Of a DNA stretch of 64,000 nucleotides, positions 21,784 to 33,749 are shown in pieces. Made by a program: the position numbers and the translations under genes. Source of the stretch: Pochonia chlamydosporia 170 (Eukaryota > Ascomycota > Sordariomycetes > Hypocreales > Clavicipitaceae). The DNA is taken from positions 558,001 through 622,000 of the forward strand of contig NC_035796.1 in assembly GCF_001653235.2 (NCBI RefSeq). Reading direction: 5' to 3'. The notes under the pieces were generated by a model that saw only the letters and a list, made by a program, of their open reading frames with translations, ran no database searches and was not told the origin of the DNA. Each line of letters begins with the position of its first letter. Position 1 is the stretch's first letter.

Positions 21784-23695
21784 ATGGCGACATCATTCTC
21801 TTCAATATCCAGGCAGGAGGTGACGGCCCTTCTACGGCAAGTTCAAGGGAATCAGCTGTTGAACCGCCAGCTCTCCTCCGTTTGCCAAGTCAATGGCCTG
21901 AAAAGCACAGGCGTGAAAGCCGAGCTGCAGCGCCGCATCGTCGACTGTACGTCTCGTATCCGGCCGCAACTTTACTTCATGCAGTGATCCATGCTCTAAC
22001 CGCTGAAATTTGATAGTGATACAAGAAACTGTCAATGCCAACGATGTGTCGCGCTTCCAACAAGTCCGGCAAAGCATCACCAATGCTGTCTTGCAACGAT
22101 CGAGTCCATCGTCCAAAGCGTCCGTGCAACGGAGCACCTTGGCTACGAACCAAGGTCATCCCACCACGCAGTTCACAACACCAATGACTTCTTTCAATCA
22201 AGGGACCAGTCCCTACCAGCAGCGGCTGCCCCATGGGACCAGTTCTGCCGTAAACGGCCGCGCCTTGCACAGCACATTCGCTACGCCAAGCGGCAATATA
22301 ATCTTCCACTCCAGCCCTTTTTACCGTATCGAATCCGCAGTTAGCAACTTGCGGACGTGTGAGAGTATGCCGCCCTTTACCTCCCTCATTATGAAGGAGT
22401 ATCAGACTGACATTGACTCCCAACTACAGCAATGGCACAACACAGGAATTCCATAAATATACCAATCAAAGTCGGTGATCATCCAGCACTCCAACAATGT
22501 CGAAATAACTCGCCATACAGAGTCATGATCTTTTGTGCTGCTGACGTATCTGGGGTCCAAAATATTTCATTCCCACACCAGTCAGAATTAAGAGTCAACT
22601 CAAAGGAGATCAAAGCGAATTTGCGTGGCTTGAAGAATAAACCAGGGTCTACTAGACCAGTTGACATCACGACAGCTCTTCGCCTAGAGGATCCTCGGTA
22701 TCCCAATAACGTCGAGTTCACATATGCTCTAACTAACAAGGTACGGTCTTTCAGTCGCTGTTAAAACATATTATTCTTTCCGGACATGTGGCTGATGTCA
22801 AAACCCCAGAAATATTACCTTATCGCAAATGTTTGCAAGGTCACAACAGTAAAAGAGCTAGTCTCTATCATATCCACACGCCGCCGGATACCAAAGGAAT
22901 CTGTTATTGCTGAATGTAAGCCAAGAATATTTGAATTACATGAATTTTCTGTAGCTAATTCAAGCAAAAAGTCAACAGAAAGGCTCAGGACCCGGACGTC
23001 GTAGCAACGTCTCAGGTTTTGTCACTAAAATGCCCCCTCTCGTACATGAGATTAGACGTTCCCTGTCGCAGCTTGAGCTGCACTCATATCCAGTGCTTCG
23101 ACGCCACATCGTACCTCCAGCTCCAAGAGCAAGGCCCGCAATGGTTATGTCCAATTTGCAATAAGTCTGCTCCTTTCGAGCAACTCGCGGTAGACGAGTA
23201 AGTTAAGACTTTCATTGTAGAACACAGAACCGTCTGTTCTGACTTCCGCGTTGCAGATACGTCCGAGATATTTTGGCAAATACACCAAGTGATCTCGAGA
23301 ATGTGACGATCGAACCAAACGGCCATTGGGCGATGAAGACATCTCGCGATGAGAACCTGAAATCCAATGGCACCACATTTGAAGACGACGATGACCTCGA
23401 GATCTCAGAAATTAGCATCGTTAGCCGTCGGTTGGAAACACCCAAGACTAACACACCAATCATCGGAACTCCGGCGTCTGGTGGAAGGGACAGCTCAGCA
23501 AGTGCGCCGCGCGGCATTGCCACCACAAGCGCGAAGCGGCCTGCTGCGGCGGTCATTGACCTCACATTGTCGTCTGATGATGAGGAGCCAACCCAAAGGC
23601 CACGGAAGAGACAAAACACTTCAGCGACCGGTTTCCAGGCTTCCAATGGCATGAGCTTCCTGAACGAAGCCCCCATACGCTACCCACATAGCTAG
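21784..23695 (+). CDS. pli1: E3 SUMO-protein ligase, PIAS/Siz family (Pli1-like)
   Basis: This nuclear enzyme transfers SUMO from Ubc9 to substrates. Six exons close in frame to 530 aa: 21784-21946, 22017-22364, 22430-22740, 22810-22915, 22972-23197 and 23257-23695. The order is that of the family: SAP DNA-binding domain at about 8-55 (VNGLKSTGVKAELQRRI), a Ser/Gln-rich linker, PINIT domain at about 170-300 and SP-RING at about 328-375. SP-RING zinc ligands are visible as C346, H348, C369 and C372, in SCTHIQC and LCPIC. The C-terminal tail has a SUMO-interaction motif, VIDLTLSSDDEE, at 484-495, then a basic patch RPRKR. The intron before exon 5 uses an AAAAAG acceptor; it is the only one that restores the SP-RING frame. 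It converges on ade5,7. Confidence 0.94.
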
Positions 23696-24433
23696 ACAAC
23701 ACTCAAGGCGCATTATCTCACTGAGCAAAGTGCTTCTTTGGGATTGCATGGAGCCTTCATTGGCAGCAAACTTTGAAGCCAGCTTACTTTCCGTTCTGGT
23801 CTTTTATTTTTCTTCAACATTTTGGCATAAAAGGCAAAGGCGTTTGGACTAAAGAAAATGGAAGATTCCCCCTTGTTTAATGGAGTGGACAAAATCGCGA
23901 GATCCATCAAGAAGATGTGGAGTTTGGGTTTCGTTAAGTTATTTTATGAAATGGCATAGTAGCTATATTGATTTTAGAGACGGTTCAGTCCTACAGCTTA
24001 AATAGCAGATGAAGAGAGAATAGACTCAACTATAACCTCTTGTCAAACAACTTGATATATACAAGCATATCTTGTTGCATTCTGAGTGAAGCCTGACGCA
24101 TGTCATTGGTCCAGTGCACGGTCCAAAGGGCTTTGAGCTAGAACGGCATTGTAACCCAATTGTACGCCTCAACTGTGTTCAAATTTCACTCAAGCTCTCT
24201 TTGGGAATATCTAAAGTAAGATAAGGTATAATTTGCAATCCCTCCCGTTCTTCTAGACTCTATACACAATTTTTCAACGACTTTTGGTGACAGATAAACG
24301 AAACGGTGCCATCCCTGCAAATTTACCCTCTGTGGCTTCGTGGTCTAACCTGGCGACTAATTAAGACCCCCCACCCCTATTTTTTTTGGTTTTGCATCAT
24401 ACCGTTGGAGAATGAAAGATGTATCTAATAATT
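23696..24433. other. Convergent intergenic region, 0.74 kb
   Basis: This AT-richer sequence lies between the stops of the SUMO ligase and ade5,7 and probably holds both 3' untranslated regions. No gene seen. Confidence 0.65.
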
Positions 24434-26785
24434 TTATGCCCATAATTCGAGATTTTTTACTTCACAACCATGCTGACCCTGGTTACGACGGACCAGCCGT
24501 CCAATCTTGGAGACCTTCTCGAAAGCGCCGAGGGATTGAGCCACTGCGTCGGCCTTGCCTGCATCTACAGCAATGACCATGCCAATACCCGAGTTGAATG
24601 TCCGACACATTTCGATGGGCTCAACGTTTCCAGCCTGTTTGAGCCACTTGAATACTGGCAGGATCTCCCACGATCCGTACATGATCTCGGCTGTGAGAGT
24701 ATCAGGCAGCATGCGAGGAACATTCTCAATGAGACCGCCGCCAGTAATGTGTGCAAGACCCTTGATATCACCCAAGACTGGTAAAAGGCTCTTGACGTAG
24801 ATGCGTGTCGGTGTCAAGAGCGATTCGCCAACAGTGGTGGAGGCATCCCAAGGGGCTTGTGATTCATATGCCAAGCCAGCGCTTTGTATAATCCGTCTCA
24901 CAAGGGAAAAGCCATTCGAATGGACTCCGACGGACCCTAGGCCAAGGAGAACGTCCCCTTCCACCATAGCAGTGGTCTGGGGGAGTCGGCAGTCAGAGGT
25001 GACGGCACCGACTGCGCACCCAGCGGCATCATAATCTTCGCCCTGATACATGCCAGGCATTTCAGCAGTCTCACCACCAACCAAAGCACAGCCGGCTTGA
25101 CGGCAGCCATTTGCCACGCCTTCGACAAAAGCAGCAGCTGATGGCAAGTCAAGTTTACTGCAGCCGTAGTAGTCCAGGAACATCAGTGGCGTCGCTCCTT
25201 GCACGATCAAGTCGTTTACATTCATGGCAACGAGATCAATACCCACAGTATCGTGCTTCTTCATTGCCTGGGCAATCATAAGTTTGGTGCCCACGCCGTC
25301 GATGGCACCAACAAGGACTGGGGCGTTCGGATAGCCACATTGTGAGAGATCAATCTCGCCGCCGAATCCGCCGATTTCCGCATCAGCTCCTGGACGCTTA
25401 GTGCTTGCAACAGCCTTCTTGATTTTCTCGACAAAGTCATTACCAGCTTGGATATCGACGCCTGCCTGTGCATAAGTCATAGCTTCCTTGGCGGGTGCTC
25501 GGAATGCGCGATGGGCAATATCCTTTCGAAAGAACATAGCTTCAAAGCTAATCACTCCTGCTGAAAGCGCGGCATACGAAGCGTCCACTGCAGCTCTGAG
25601 GGATTCGCCTACAGAGTTGATGGCAATCACGCGGCCGCCAGAAGACCTCAACTGGTCTCCGTCCAGCTTGGTTCCCGCATGGAAAATGGTGCTGCCTTGG
25701 GGAGGCTCAAGAACAGTCATAGCAGTGCCTTTGGCATAAGACCCTGGATAACCTCCAGCAGCAACAACGACTGTTGCACTGAACTTATGCTCAACCTTGA
25801 GGTGGCAGTTGTCGAGGTAGCCCTCGGCGCAAGCAAGCATAATCTCTGCCAGGTCTGTGTCGACAGAGAGTAGGGGCAAAACAGTTTGGGTCTCCGGGTC
25901 GCCAAATCGTACATTGTATTCCAGGACTTTCGGCCCCGCGTTAGTGATCATCAGGCCTGTGAACAAAACTCCACGGAAGGGCTGCTTCTCCCTTCGCATG
26001 CCCAAGATGGTGGGTTCGAGGATCTCTCTATCAATTCGCTCAGTCAGCTCCTTTGTGGCAATGTTGGTCGGAGCGTAGCAGCCCATTCCTCCAGTATTAG
26101 GGCCCTGGTCGCCATCAAAGATACGTTTGTGATCCTGGGCTAAGGGCAATGACCGGATGCTGTAACCGTCGCAAAAGGTGAGAACGCTTAGCTCGTCGCC
26201 AACCAAAAGTTCCTCGATAACAACCTCGTCTCCAGCAGAGCCAAACGCCTTATCAACCATGATTTGTCTAAGGGCATCCTTGGCTTCTTGCTTCGATTGC
26301 GGCAAAATGACTCCTTTGCCAGCTGCCAGTCCAGTGGCTTTGATCACAACATCATGAGTGACGCTGTCAATGTAATTGACGGCTTTCTGATAGTCTGAAA
26401 AGTTCTCATAAGCGGCGGTGGGGATATTGTATTTCTTCATGAAGTCTTTCGAGTACGTCTTGCTTCCCTCCAAACGTGCCGCATCCTTGGAGGGTCCAAA
26501 GCAAGGAATTCCAGCATTCTTAAAGAAACCTTCCACGCCGTCTACTAGAGGCGCTTCGGGTCCAGGAACCACTAAATTAACTCCGTTTGATTGTGCAAAA
26601 GCGACAAGGCTTGGGAAATCATCTGCAGAGACCGATGTGATGTTCGTTGTCTTTGGGCAGCTTGCGGTGCCGCCGTTGCCTGGGACCGCAAATATGGACT
26701 CGACGCGGGCAGACTGGCTTAATTTCCACGCCAGAGCATGCTCGCGGCCACCATTTCCAATAAGAAGAATTCGAAGGTTGGACAT
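24434..26785 (-). CDS. ade5,7: Bifunctional GAR synthetase / AIR synthetase (Ade5,7; PurD-PurM)
   Basis: This cytosolic enzyme does two steps of de novo purine synthesis: ligation of phosphoribosylamine with glycine (PurD, step 2) and cyclisation of FGAM to AIR (PurM, step 5), both using ATP. It is a single exon of 783 aa; yeast Ade5,7 is 802. The start is the ATG of [20 protein letters not shown]. PurD half, about 1-430: the [11 protein letters not shown] nucleotide fold, [23 protein letters not shown] (ATP-grasp) and [13 protein letters not shown]. PurM half, about 440-783: [51 protein letters not shown] and [16 protein letters not shown]. All key motifs are intact. It shares a 637-bp divergent promoter with trs33. 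Confidence 0.98.
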   Translation of the reverse strand: MSNLRILLIGNGGREHALAWKLSQSARVESIFAVPGNGGTASCPKTTNITSVSADDFPSLVAFAQSNGVNLVVPGPEAPLVDGVEGFFKNAGIPCFGPSKDAARLEGSKTYSKDFMKKYNIPTAAYENFSDYQKAVNYIDSVTHDVVIKATGLAAGKGVILPQSKQEAKDALRQIMVDKAFGSAGDEVVIEELLVGDELSVLTFCDGYSIRSLPLAQDHKRIFDGDQGPNTGGMGCYAPTNIATKELTERIDREILEPTILGMRREKQPFRGVLFTGLMITNAGPKVLEYNVRFGDPETQTVLPLLSVDTDLAEIMLACAEGYLDNCHLKVEHKFSATVVVAAGGYPGSYAKGTAMTVLEPPQGSTIFHAGTKLDGDQLRSSGGRVIAINSVGESLRAAVDASYAALSAGVISFEAMFFRKDIAHRAFRAPAKEAMTYAQAGVDIQAGNDFVEKIKKAVASTKRPGADAEIGGFGGEIDLSQCGYPNAPVLVGAIDGVGTKLMIAQAMKKHDTVGIDLVAMNVNDLIVQGATPLMFLDYYGCSKLDLPSAAAFVEGVANGCRQAGCALVGGETAEMPGMYQGEDYDAAGCAVGAVTSDCRLPQTTAMVEGDVLLGLGSVGVHSNGFSLVRRIIQSAGLAYESQAPWDASTTVGESLLTPTRIYVKSLLPVLGDIKGLAHITGGGLIENVPRMLPDTLTAEIMYGSWEILPVFKWLKQAGNVEPIEMCRTFNSGIGMVIAVDAGKADAVAQSLGAFEKVSKIGRLVRRNQGQHGCEVKNLELWA

Positions 26786-27422
26786 TTCGAGATGTTCCAC
26801 GAGTATAATTCGGTCAAAGCGATTCGGCCGTCCTTGGATGAGTACCGAAGTTGTCGTTTTTCCAAATTGTCAACTCCGGTAAAATATACCGGGACTGTCA
26901 GAATTGAGTCGCAAGGAGTCTGAGCGGCTCACAATACGGTGTCGACAAACCGCACGAGTTTGTCCAGCCGCACTACGTCGTGTCTGCAATACTGTGTTGT
27001 TGCGGGATATGATGAGAGCCAATGTCTAACTTTTTTTTTCCTCCCCAAACAGAACTGGCACCAAAAAAAATGCCCCGCGCTCTATCACACACCAGACTTC
27101 TGCCCCGCGCCCCGTCGGCCTCCCAAATGAGCCTTATCAGCACGTGCAACGACAAATTCAGAGCTGCTTACCCGGCACCCACTACATGTCCCTTGTCGTC
27201 TCCGCCTTTGCCGCATTTACCAGCTGAGTTGTGGTGAGAGGTTGACGCTCCATCGACCAGAGAGTCCCAAGGTTGTTGAACCAACCCCCCCCCCCCCTTT
27301 CTTCTCTTTGTGTACAGCATCCACAGTCTCTGTATACAATTGAATATTCACACCTCCGCAACAACACCGTATTTTCGTCTGGTCTATCTCAACACATCAA
27401 AGGACAAACGAAAGCCGCCGTT
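26786..27422. promoter_or_regulatory. Divergent promoter between ade5,7 and trs33
   Basis: This 637-bp region includes a run of 13 C at 27285-27297, followed by a CT-rich stretch just upstream of the trs33 ATG. Such pyrimidine tracts are common near fungal transcription starts. No gene seen. Confidence 0.6.
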
Positions 27423-28286
27423 ATGTCTCTCGACCCGGTGATGCCTCCTTATAACTCGTCAGATCCAACAGCCACGTTTCTTTCGTCGTCATGTCTCGAC
27501 TTTCTATTAATTGAGCTTGTTCCTCTTGCATATCGTATTACAAACGAACGTGACTCTTCTCAGAGTCTTTCAGAACCAGCAAATTCCCAGGTGGCGGAGG
27601 CACTCCCAAATAGTCACCGCGTTGTTGGCTCAGGGTCGGGAGCTTTACCCACCTCCAACTCAGGTATCCAGAAGCTAGATGATGAAGAGGAGCTCGACGC
27701 AGTGCACTTTCGGCTGGAATCCCTAGGATATCGGGTTGGACAGGGTCTAGTAGAAAGGTTCATTATGCTTCGCTGGTGCAAAATGCGACGTGGAGTGTTG
27801 GGCTTGCTAACCAAGCTATACTCCAGGTTTTCACGCGACCGCCCCCGATTCAACGACACCTTAGATGTTATAAAGTTTATTTGTAAAGACTTATGGTCTC
27901 TTGTCTTTGGAAAGAACATCGACAATCTAAAAACGAACCACCGCGTATGCCCAACCTTTGATAGATATTGGCAGAGGGATTACTAATGTCGGTGTCTCAG
28001 GGTGTATATGTGCTGACAGACAATGTGTTCCGACCCTTTTCCCGCATGAGTACGGTTGCAGGAGGCCAAGCAGTCGTACGGGCCCAGCCGGTACGTTCAA
28101 TAGTTCTTGGAATCTATCATAGCATTGACATATCAAGACACTGATCTTCTGTAGTTTCTTTGGTTTCCCTGCGGAATTGTGCGTGGTGCTTTGGCAGCCT
28201 TGGGGATAAATGCCACTGTTCAAGCCGAAATCAACGAGCTACCAGGAGCTGTTTTTCAAATCAAAACACTCAATTCCAAATCATAG
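27423..28286 (+). CDS. trs33: TRAPP complex subunit Trs33 (TRAPPC6, Bet3 family)
   Basis: Trs33 is a core subunit of the TRAPP tethering complexes, which activate Rab GTPases (Ypt1/Ypt31) in ER-Golgi and Golgi traffic. Exons are 27423-27944, 28001-28090 and 28155-28286, all joined at phase 0, giving 247 aa. The Bet3 fold starts with FLSSSCLDFLLIELVPLAYR and continues after an insert of about 60 residues (Ser/Asn-rich, not in yeast) with LESLGYRVGQGLVERF, DTLDVIKFICKDLWSLVFGK and, across the splices, GVYVLTDNVFRPFSRMS and FLWFPCGIVRGALAALGINA. The last block is the family's conserved C-terminal region. It converges on malate dehydrogenase. Confidence 0.95.
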
Positions 28287-28651
28287 CTACCAAGATATAT
28301 TAATTCGTACCAACAATTTTGCCACGACCAAGACAATCCAGCATTTCCATTTGCTCGAAGGCGATGCTTGCGACACTCGGCCGTCAAATCCAACGCCAAA
28401 CAGGACCATTCCCTAGGGTCTCTTGCTTGCTTAGCTTCCATGTTCGCTCCCTGGAAACGCTATTGACGGTCGACGATACGCTCTGGAGGATGGGTAAATG
28501 GCGCAAAGGCACTTCACAGCCTATGAATAAGATTCTAACATCAGCAACGACGACCCTATCCGTATATTATGCTAGTTTCACATAGCTAATGTCTCGCAAG
28601 ACAGGCATCCGTAAATCAGATAGCACTTCTTTTGGGGAATTCCGGGGTTGT
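28287..28651. other. Convergent intergenic region, 365 bp
   Basis: Holds the 3' ends of trs33 and the malate dehydrogenase gene. No gene seen. Confidence 0.65.
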
Positions 28652-30171
28652 TCACTTTTGGGGAGGGTTGTGGGCAAAATCAACGCCCTTCTTAATGTTG
28701 CCTTTGAGGCCCTCAACTGCCTTGCCCAAAAGCTCCTTCTCCCTCTCGGTGAGGCCCTCCAGAGGGTTGGTGGCCTTCTCGGCACCGTTGGGCTACATCA
28801 CAGGTCAGCAAGCGAATATTCAACAACAATGGTGCGCGTTAGCATACTCCAAGTTCGATAGGCACAGAGAAGAAGTCACAGCCAGTCTCCTTAGCAATGG
28901 CTTCACCTCCGGGTACACCGGGAAGATAGACATAGCTGGGTTCGACTAGGCCCTTCTCGCCTTTCACAGCCCGAAGGAGCTTGTCGGCGAAACTAATTCA
29001 ATTCAGTCAGCAACAACTAAAGGTATACTTCCCAACAAGAGGGACATGTGACTGAACCTACCGGAATCCAGCGTAAGCCATTGACAAAGTAGCGGATCCA
29101 AGGCCATCCTTGGCCTTCACGACCTCGTCGCCACCGAACTGCACGCGGTTCACAAGATCATCGTACTGCTCGCCAGGGATGGTAACTGATGGACTGGCCT
29201 TGCTGAAGAGGGGAACAATGGTCTCACCAGAGTGGCCGCCAACAACCGGGATGGTCAGCTTCTGGGGTTCCTTTTGGCCAACAATCTCAGCAACAAACGT
29301 CTCAGCTCGCACAATATCCAAGGTTGTGACACCAAAAAGGCGCTGGGGATTGAACACATTCTTTGCCTTGAGGACTTCTGCAGAAACAGGAACAGTGGAG
29401 TTCACCGGGTTGGAGATGACCAAGATGAAAGCCTTGGGGGCAACCTCGGCGGCGGTCTCGATTAAACCCTTAACAATCCCAGCATTGATGTTGAAAAGAT
29501 CGTCACGGGTCATGCCTGGCTTGCCTATTGGTGGGAAACCCGTCAGCGCTATCACAATGTTGAGACGGTCACGTAAGGGATCAAGGCACAAGAGCCATGA
29601 TCAATTTTGCAAAATGGGAAGCCAGAGGTGACGCCATACGAGGAACTCCGGCTGGGATAATGATGATATCCGCATCCTTCAACGCAGCCCTAGCGCCATC
29701 ATTGGCGGGCAGATGACCGGTAACTTTCTGATATGCAAGAGACACGATTTAAGTCAGCTTTCTGTGGTTTGATGAACTCGGCCAGCTAGATAGTGCCCAA
29801 TCAATTCTCATCAAGAGAGCTTACCGCAGGTGACGAGATGTGAGAAAGATCGGCAGCGACACCGGGAGTATTGACAACATCGTAGAGAGCCAGCTCATCA
29901 ATAAGGGGGCTAGCCTTCAGAAGCAAGGACAATGGCTAGGTAGGAGTCAGCAGGTACGGCGTCTCAGCAGGAGCTGGTTGCTCTGATCCGGGGTGCAGGC
30001 ACAAAAAGACTCACCTGTCCAATGCCACCAGCAGCACCGGCAACAACTATCAGCCAAATAATGTCAGCATTATGAATTGATCAACAGCAATCTTGTTCTT
30101 GGAACGTTCGTTGCTGTGAAGGTCTTGGAGAATGCGGGGTTGAGGGGCATTGGCATACCAGCTTTGACCAT
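28652..30171 (-). CDS. NAD-dependent malate dehydrogenase, probably cytosolic form
   Basis: The enzyme interconverts malate and oxaloacetate with NAD. Seven exons close in frame to 330 aa: 30171-30159, 30046-30015, 29935-29825, 29727-29640, 29524-29062, 28992-28848 and 28792-28652. The first exon is only 13 nt and encodes MVKA plus one base. Motifs: GAAGGIGQ (NAD-binding loop), [12 protein letters not shown] (active-site loop arginine), [26 protein letters not shown] and [15 protein letters not shown] (catalytic His in GGHSGE). There is no mitochondrial presequence before MVKA and no PTS1 at the C-terminus (NPPQK), so a cytosolic location is inferred. Length and N-terminus match the short fungal MDH class rather than the mitochondrial one. 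Confidence 0.95.
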
Positions 30172-31929
30172 GATGACTGGGGTTGTTTGTGTGTTTAAAA
30201 GGTTTATGAGTAGAATCGACGAGGAATACCGAAAATTAGAATCTTTTTCCACGGAATGAAGAGCAGAAAGTCAAGTTTGGTGAGAATGGAGGGTTGAAAG
30301 AACGGAAGAAGTACAATGGGGAAATTTCACGAGGAAATGGCGCGGAGCTTTCTGTACAACCAGGACAGAACCCAGGAGTGCTCGCAACGAGGGGCTCCGA
30401 TGAGGGGCAGCTCGGACACCAATCATGGCACTGCAAATGATAGGATGGAACAGCTAGTCAGACCAGCCAGGTGCGTGGGTGGGCATAGCCCATGTGCCTG
30501 AGATGCCGACGACAGCGAATGCGACCAGACTTGGCCAAACATGAAGTGTCAACACATTTGTTACATGCTGCAGACTGGAGCGGCAGACACGGAGCGGCCT
30601 AGTCAACCTGCTGCACATAAAAATACATATGTACCAGACCTGCTCCATACCTACCTAGGTAGGTAGGTAGGTAGACTGTACTAATCGCCGAGCCTCCAGT
30701 CAGTGAGCTGCCAAGTCGTGGCATCTTGTGCTGCCAGTCGCCTAGGTACATGTAGTTGGCTCTGATGTCGTCTAGAAGTTGAAGACTGGCTGCAACATTG
30801 AAGCTTCAACAACTTAGAAAACAAACATCTAGCCGTCTGTTGCCCCTCCGCCGGCCTCAAGCCTGTTTGAGGCTGTAGATTCATCCATCACAGTTCAAGG
30901 AGGGTCCCGCCCGCTTGTTGGGACCCTCCGAGCCGCCGTCATGTCCCGACCCCAAACAGCCTGGCAGCTTGTGACAACATTTGCATTGAATCCGAGGCAA
31001 TAACCGAACCATATCCTCCCGGATCCTCACGAGCACGAGGCGCTTCTTCCCGAGCCGAATCCGTCACCCTGCCTTACCTTGTTCTTTCAGTCAGCTCAGT
31101 CATTGTTTTCATTGTTTTTTGTTTTTCACTCAAGGTTGCTGGTAAATGGCGCAAAATGCAGAGAGTCAGTCTTCTTGGCGGGCTTTGATGTTACTCCGTA
31201 CAACACAACCTTGGGCTCATGCACTTCCTCCTTGTACACAGGAACACTCAACACGCAACCAACATCATGATGAGTGCGCCTCCTAACATGGATTTCAAAG
31301 CAACTTGTCTCTTGACGTTGACGGTCCAATTTCCTCACCTGATGTCCCATTTTTACTTTGCCTTTGTACTTGTACAGCTCAATATGCACCCAGAACTCCT
31401 TGCGAATTGCTGAGGCAAGCCATTACAATGTAGTGACATGGACCGAGTAGCATTGGTTGAGTAGATCAAGTCGGCGCTTTGGCCAGTTCCTGGGTGTTTC
31501 TCAACATTCTTTGCCGCGGTTTCAGTTGGAGGTGGCCGAATCTCCATCCAGCCCGTATGATCATGTTCTATTTTCGGCTTTACTATTCACCAACGTGGCT
31601 GCTTTACGACATCAGTAGCAAGTGCGCACGGGTACCTCACATCACTTGCAGTGCCAGACAGAACATTTTGGGATTGGTTGAGAGTAACTTTTCCAATTCC
31701 TTGACCTCAAGTGAGTTTGGTTACTAAAATGGACAAGTATAGGGGTTTTGCGACTCGAAACGCCTGTTTCGGGTCACCGACCAAGGACTCCTATCAGATG
31801 TCGTTTTGCCACCGTACGATGAGATAATCCACGGTCATTATTGTCGCGCTAATAGTATTCAGCTATTAGAACGTCCATGAGCTTCTTTACATCCTCATTC
31901 AAGTCGACCCGTCATGCCGTTTTCCATGC
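30172..31929. other. Intergenic region, 1.76 kb
   Basis: Upstream of malate dehydrogenase and downstream of the eL28 gene. It has a TACCTAGGTA at 30652-30661 continued by four TAGG units to 30674, an AACATTGAA at 30794-30802 and a TACTCCGTA at 31192-31200. I see no convincing gene. Confidence 0.6.
30647..30674. repeat. TACCTAGG/TAGG microrepeat
   Basis: The palindrome core is extended on its right by TAGG units, as in the longer array at 46381-46446. Confidence 0.85.
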
Positions 31930-32731
31930 TTAGGATGACTCCTCGGCCTTCTTGGCCTTGTTTCCTCGAAGCTTAGGCTCGGGTTCCGCCTTGACCGGGC
32001 GCTGGGCTCGGCGAATAGCAGAAACACGCTCGACGGCGGCAGATCGGAGGTCGCTACGGTAGTTGGCGGTCAAGTTGGCAACAGCCTTGTAGGTTCTAAT
32101 TTGATGCCTAGTTAGCCACAACCGATCTGCAGAACTGGCTGCCGTGGTTTCTCCCTTTCAGCAGACTTGAACTCACTTTCGGCTGGTCTTGTTGCCGCCG
32201 TGGGTGGTCTGGACGAAAGCCTTAGCGGGCTTGGTGGCATCAGTGGTCTTCTTGCTGATGACAGTAACGCCTCCCTTCTCGTTGGGAACGATACCAACGG
32301 CCTGCCATTATCCACAGTTAGTATCTGCGCTCGTTTGAATCGTTTGAAAAGGTAGCATCTTTGAAAATTATCGCAACTCTCGTGGTCTGTGTTCGAGGGA
32401 AATGTACCTTGCTGTTGACGAACCCAGCGTGCTATTTCCGTAGAAGTTAGCATTGGCTCTCGGATTCTCAAACTGCCTTCTTGTATCAACGGCTGCTGCA
32501 TTCTATACCTTTCGGCTGTTCTTGTTGGTAAGGTTCAGAGGGTCGTGGGAGAACTGGACGCCGCCATTGCGGTTGCTCTTGGAGAGGAAGCAGTTGTTGT
32601 TTCCTACGAGTCCGGATAATGTTAGAGTGCCAATTTCCACCGCCCCAGAAGATCAACTTTCTTCACAGAAACTTACGGACAATCTCCCAGACCAGGTCCG
32701 AGGACATGTTGGAAAGCGCGGGGGTAGCCAT
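31930..32731 (-). CDS. 60S ribosomal protein eL28
   Basis: This is a eukaryote-specific large-subunit ribosomal protein. Five exons close in frame to 154 aa: 32731-32677, 32603-32509, 32431-32408, 32301-32177 and 32095-31930. The third exon is only 24 nt (HAGFVNSK). Family landmarks are SSDLVWEIVR, FSHDPLNLTNKNSRKHAGFV, SRKTYKAVANLTANYRSDLR and AIRRAQRPV, followed by a basic tail ending KKAEESS. Dense short introns near the 5' end are typical of fungal ribosomal protein genes. The protein family is absent from budding yeast but present in fission yeast and filamentous fungi. It is divergent from the small membrane protein gene at 33360. Confidence 0.94.
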
Positions 32732-33359
32732 TGCGACGAATTCGGTGATTTGCGACGACGTAACAAGGTATCTCGCAACTCTCAAGTCGTTGGTGACCTC
32801 GAAATTGGCGAGGTATTCTCAATGTGTGGGCTCGCTTAACTGCCGCATTATGGTTTAGCGCGCATGCTCCGTCCTTGTCTTGTGCCTACTATGGACTCTG
32901 ATTGAATGTGGCGCCCTGTGGCTGGTAAGCAGGAGGTCCACGTCCTCCCGTATGCGCCGAGTTGAGGGAGAGAGACATGTTCCAAAGACCGATTGCGCAT
33001 TCAGCCTGTGGCGCAAGGCGCATTCAGTCAGATGTGCCGCCTGACTGGGTCCGAACCAAATGCTCAGCCCTTCCAGACGACCTCCAACATCGCGGCGAGC
33101 ACGACCAGACACTTTACCAGACTATTGGCTTCATCGCCTTAGAGACACCACAAGGCGACGTACATCCGCCTGCCATGACAACATTACTATCTCTGCATCA
33201 CGACTGAAGAGCCGGCAGTCAAGAAAGCGCCTTGGTCTCCATTCGTTCGTTTCTGCTCACTCCGACCTATCCGCTGCGTCACGAAAGTCTCCGAATCGTC
33301 GCTTCGACATCAATCTGCAGTACTCTTGATAATTGTGGACATATCAGTCATCAGTCCCC
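32732..33359. promoter_or_regulatory. Divergent promoter region of eL28 and the small membrane protein
   Basis: This 628-bp region must hold both promoters. GTGGCGCAAGGCGC sequence is present near 33010. No gene seen. Confidence 0.5.
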
Positions 33360-33749
33360 ATGATGGCATACGTTCTGTTCAGTGTTTCCGTCTTCTTCAT
33401 TGTGGTAGCCACTGCATTGTTCCTGACACGGTCTCATTGGCGGCACCTCGTTCCTGAAATTCGCCTGCCTGGCGCAGGCTACATCTACTCTCGACTGCCC
33501 GGCAGTTTCGCTGGCGATATTGAGGCCGGCCTTTCGAGCAGCAACTTTGATCTCACTGGCAATATGGAATCAGGAGACAGTCGTGCCGGGCTTGACGATG
33601 CAAGCAAAGCCGAAGTTCTAAAAATCATGAAGAGGAAGAGGATGACGTTTGATCAAGCTCGTAAAGCTTACATGGAGAACCGATTTAAAGCGAACGGGAT
33701 AGGCCCTGATGGGCGACCAAGGGATCCCAAGTTTGTCAGCTTTTCTTGA
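33360..33749 (+). CDS. Small single-span membrane protein, conserved in fungi by appearance
   Basis: One exon, 129 aa from ATG 33360 (the next codon is also ATG). One N-terminal membrane span covers about residues 3-23 (AYVLFSVSVFFIVVATALFL), then RSHWRHLVPEIRLPG, a Gly/Ser-rich linker and a helical basic C-terminal part (EVLKIMKRKRMTFDQARKAY) ending GPDGRPRDPKFVSFS. The motif block MTFDQARKAYMENRFKANGI looks strongly conserved and suggests a real gene. I do not know its function. Topology is probably signal-anchored with a cytosolic tail, as inferred from the positive charge after the span. Confidence 0.8.
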   Translation: MMAYVLFSVSVFFIVVATALFLTRSHWRHLVPEIRLPGAGYIYSRLPGSFAGDIEAGLSSSNFDLTGNMESGDSRAGLDDASKAEVLKIMKRKRMTFDQARKAYMENRFKANGIGPDGRPRDPKFVSFS

